Positions 62,338 through 64,000 of a DNA stretch of 64,000 nt are shown here, piece after piece (position 1 is the first letter of the stretch; the number at the start of each line of letters is the position of its first letter). Location: positions 4,774,001-4,838,000 of the forward strand of contig NZ_CP082928.1 of the NCBI RefSeq assembly GCF_023517795.1, read 5' to 3'. The DNA comes from Pseudomonas fulva. Its GTDB lineage: Bacteria; Pseudomonadota; Gammaproteobacteria; Pseudomonadales; Pseudomonadaceae. Made by a program: the position numbers and the translations under genes. The notes beneath the pieces are model-generated. The model was given only the letters and a program-made list of their open reading frames with translations. It was not told the DNA's origin and searched no databases.

Positions 62338-64000
62338 GTGTTGAGGTTTGCTGAGCTGCTACGCACTCGCTTGGTTCGGTTGCGCCGTCGCCAGAAGCGA
62401 TTACTCCAAGTTGTTATAGACGTGGTGCTCGTTTGGGCTGCATTGTGGCTGGCCTTTGTCGTTCGCCTGGGAGATTTTGACGAGATCTATCCGCTTGACG
62501 GCCACCTGTGGCTCTTCGCGCTGGCACCACTGATCTCCATTCCGCTGTTCATACGCTTTGGCATGTACCGAGCCGTGATGCGCTATTTCGGTACCGAGGC
62601 ACTGATCGCCATCACCAAGGCGGTCTCTCTTTCGGCACTGATTCTGGCATTGGCGATCTACTGGCATCAGGATGCGCGGGCGGTGATCCCACGCTCCATG
62701 GTGTTCAATTACTGGTGGCTGAGCATCATGTTGATCGGCGGGCTGCGCTTGGCCATGCGCCAGTTCTTCATGGGGCACTGGTTTGCAGCCGACCAGCCCT
62801 TCAAGTTCAGTAGCCGCGATGCGGGTGCCCCAGCAGTGGCGATCTATGGCGCTGGTTCAGCTGGCAATCAGTTGGCGGCATCCCTGCGGATGGGCCGCTC
62901 GATGAGGCCCGTAGCGTTCATCGATGACGACTCGAATATTTCCAATCGAATCATCGCCGGCCTACGGGTTTATTCGCCCAAGCATATCCAGCAGATGATT
63001 GATGATACTGGTGCCACCGAGATCCTGATGGCATTGCCATCGGTGTCACGTACGCGTCGCAGGGAGGTGCTCGAAGCGCTGGAAAAATACCCCCTGCATG
63101 TACGCACCGTTCCCGGCTTCATGGATCTGGCAAGTGGCCGGGTAAAGGTCGAGGATGTACAAGAGGTCGATATCGCCGACCTGCTGGGGCGCGATACCGT
63201 GCCTCCGCAACGCGAGTTGTTCGAGCGCTGCATTCGTGGCCAGGTGGTGATGGTAACCGGGGCTGGTGGTTCGATCGGTTCCGAGTTGTGCCGGCAGATA
63301 CTTGGATCCGGCCCTAAAACGCTACTGTTGTTCGAGCACAGCGAGTTCAACCTCTACGCCATTCATGGCGAACTGGAGCAGCGGATCCGTCGTGAGTCGC
63401 TGGCAGTTCGATTGGTGCCGATTCTTGGCTCGGTGCGTAACCAGCAGCGCCAGGTCGAACTGTTGCGTGCCTGGGATGTGAATACCGTTTACCACGCGGC
63501 CGCCTACAAGCATGTGCCCATGGTTGAGCACAATATCGCCGAAGGCGTATTGAACAATGTGTTGGGTTCGCTGCATACCGCCCAGGCCGCTTTGAAGGCT
63601 GGTGTCGAGCACTTCGTATTGATCTCCACCGACAAGGCCGTGCGCCCCACCAATGTGATGGGCAGCACTAAGCGCCTGGCCGAGATGGTGCTGCAGGCGT
63701 TAAGCCGCGAAAGCGCCCCCGTGCTATTTGGCGACAAAGAAGGTGTGCATCAGGTCAACAAGACCCGGTTCACCATGGTGCGTTTCGGTAATGTGCTTGG
63801 TTCTTCGGGCTCGGTCATACCTCGCTTCTACGAACAGATTCGCAAGGGCGGGCCGGTGACAGTCACCCACCCGAACATTACCCGCTACTTCATGACTATT
63901 CCCGAGGCTGCGCAACTGGTGATCCAGGCCGGCTCCATGGGGCAGGGCGGTGACGTGTTTGTATTGGATATGGGGCAACCGGTAAAGATCGCCGAGCTGG
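62338..64000 (+). CDS. wbpM: Membrane UDP-GlcNAc 4,6-dehydratase WbpM (partial)
   Basis: The gene runs off the right edge with about 554 codons visible. Four hydrophobic N-terminal helices come first (about 20-140). A first nucleotide-binding domain follows (AIYGAGSAGNQLA), then the catalytic SDR domain (VMVTGAGGSIGSELCRQIL, STDKAVRPTNVMGSTKR, the SMK-type triad). WbpM supplies the 4-keto-6-deoxy intermediate and marks the right border of Pseudomonas O-antigen loci. GTG start with GAGG at 62327-62330. Confidence 0.95.
   Translation, partial: MLRFAELLRTRLVRLRRRQKRLLQVVIDVVLVWAALWLAFVVRLGDFDEIYPLDGHLWLFALAPLISIPLFIRFGMYRAVMRYFGTEALIAITKAVSLSALILALAIYWHQDARAVIPRSMVFNYWWLSIMLIGGLRLAMRQFFMGHWFAADQPFKFSSRDAGAPAVAIYGAGSAGNQLAASLRMGRSMRPVAFIDDDSNISNRIIAGLRVYSPKHIQQMIDDTGATEILMALPSVSRTRRREVLEALEKYPLHVRTVPGFMDLASGRVKVEDVQEVDIADLLGRDTVPPQRELFERCIRGQVVMVTGAGGSIGSELCRQILGSGPKTLLLFEHSEFNLYAIHGELEQRIRRESLAVRLVPILGSVRNQQRQVELLRAWDVNTVYHAAAYKHVPMVEHNIAEGVLNNVLGSLHTAQAALKAGVEHFVLISTDKAVRPTNVMGSTKRLAEMVLQALSRESAPVLFGDKEGVHQVNKTRFTMVRFGNVLGSSGSVIPRFYEQIRKGGPVTVTHPNITRYFMTIPEAAQLVIQAGSMGQGGDVFVLDMGQPVKIAEL

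Overview
The window is a chromosomal segment of a GC-rich gammaproteobacterium, almost certainly a Pseudomonas. The evidence is the gene order hsbA-hsbR-hptB / fliK / fliLMNOPQR-flhB / flhA-flhF-fleN-fliA-cheYZAB-motCD-parC-parP-cheW, followed by a ccmABCDEFGHI cluster; Pseudomonas-type REP repeats with a REP-associated transposase; a PcaR regulator with its recognisable operator; and an O-antigen locus running from ihfB and wzz to wbpM.

Region 1 (1-25250) is the flagellar and chemotaxis regulon. An Hpt/phosphatase/STAS partner-switching module comes first, then the export apparatus, C-ring and basal-body genes, the polar placement and number regulators FlhF and FleN, sigma-28, the main chemotaxis proteins, the second stator pair MotCD, and the ParC/ParP system for polar array positioning. 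Three sequences with exact -24/-12 sigma-54 spacing precede fliK, fliL and flhA. A periplasmic Cu,Zn superoxide dismutase gene sits in opposite orientation between flhB and flhA. CheA carries a threefold (possibly fourfold) repeated acidic motif in its linker. Region 1 ends in a three-unit, 116-bp REP array.

Region 2 (25258-34546) has a minus-strand pair, a FliK-like protein and a free-standing FlhB C-terminal-domain protein, and then the complete, tightly overlapped cytochrome c maturation operon ccmA-I plus a small lipoprotein.

Region 3 (34547-40121) is a repeat-rich accessory stretch: pcaR with a perfect 13-bp-arm palindrome upstream, a short-chain dehydrogenase, a CynX-type MFS transporter, a hypothetical gene, a RAYT transposase between two arrays of inverted REP pairs, and yheU.

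Region 4 (40420-64000) starts at ihfB and ends inside wbpM, the usual borders of a Pseudomonas O-antigen locus. About 7.8 kb separates ihfB from wzz. It holds a chemoreceptor, a beta-CASP metallo-beta-lactamase protein with an in-frame REP insertion, an autotransporter, and a decayed 3' fragment of a second beta-CASP gene. After wzz come AT-rich wzx-like, wzy-like and glycosyltransferase genes; a GC-rich UDP-L-FucNAc cassette (wbjBCD type); a second AT-rich block (GT4, a PglC-like initiating transferase, a GNAT, a short DegT-like PLP protein, a FemAB/GNAT-like acyltransferase); a full-length DegT aminotransferase; and wbpM, which is cut by the window end. Together these predict an O-unit containing L-FucNAc and an N-acylated 4-amino sugar. 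The most novel-looking parts are the short PLP protein plus acyltransferase pair, the REP/RAYT system including its insertion into a coding gene, and the repeated CheA linker motif.
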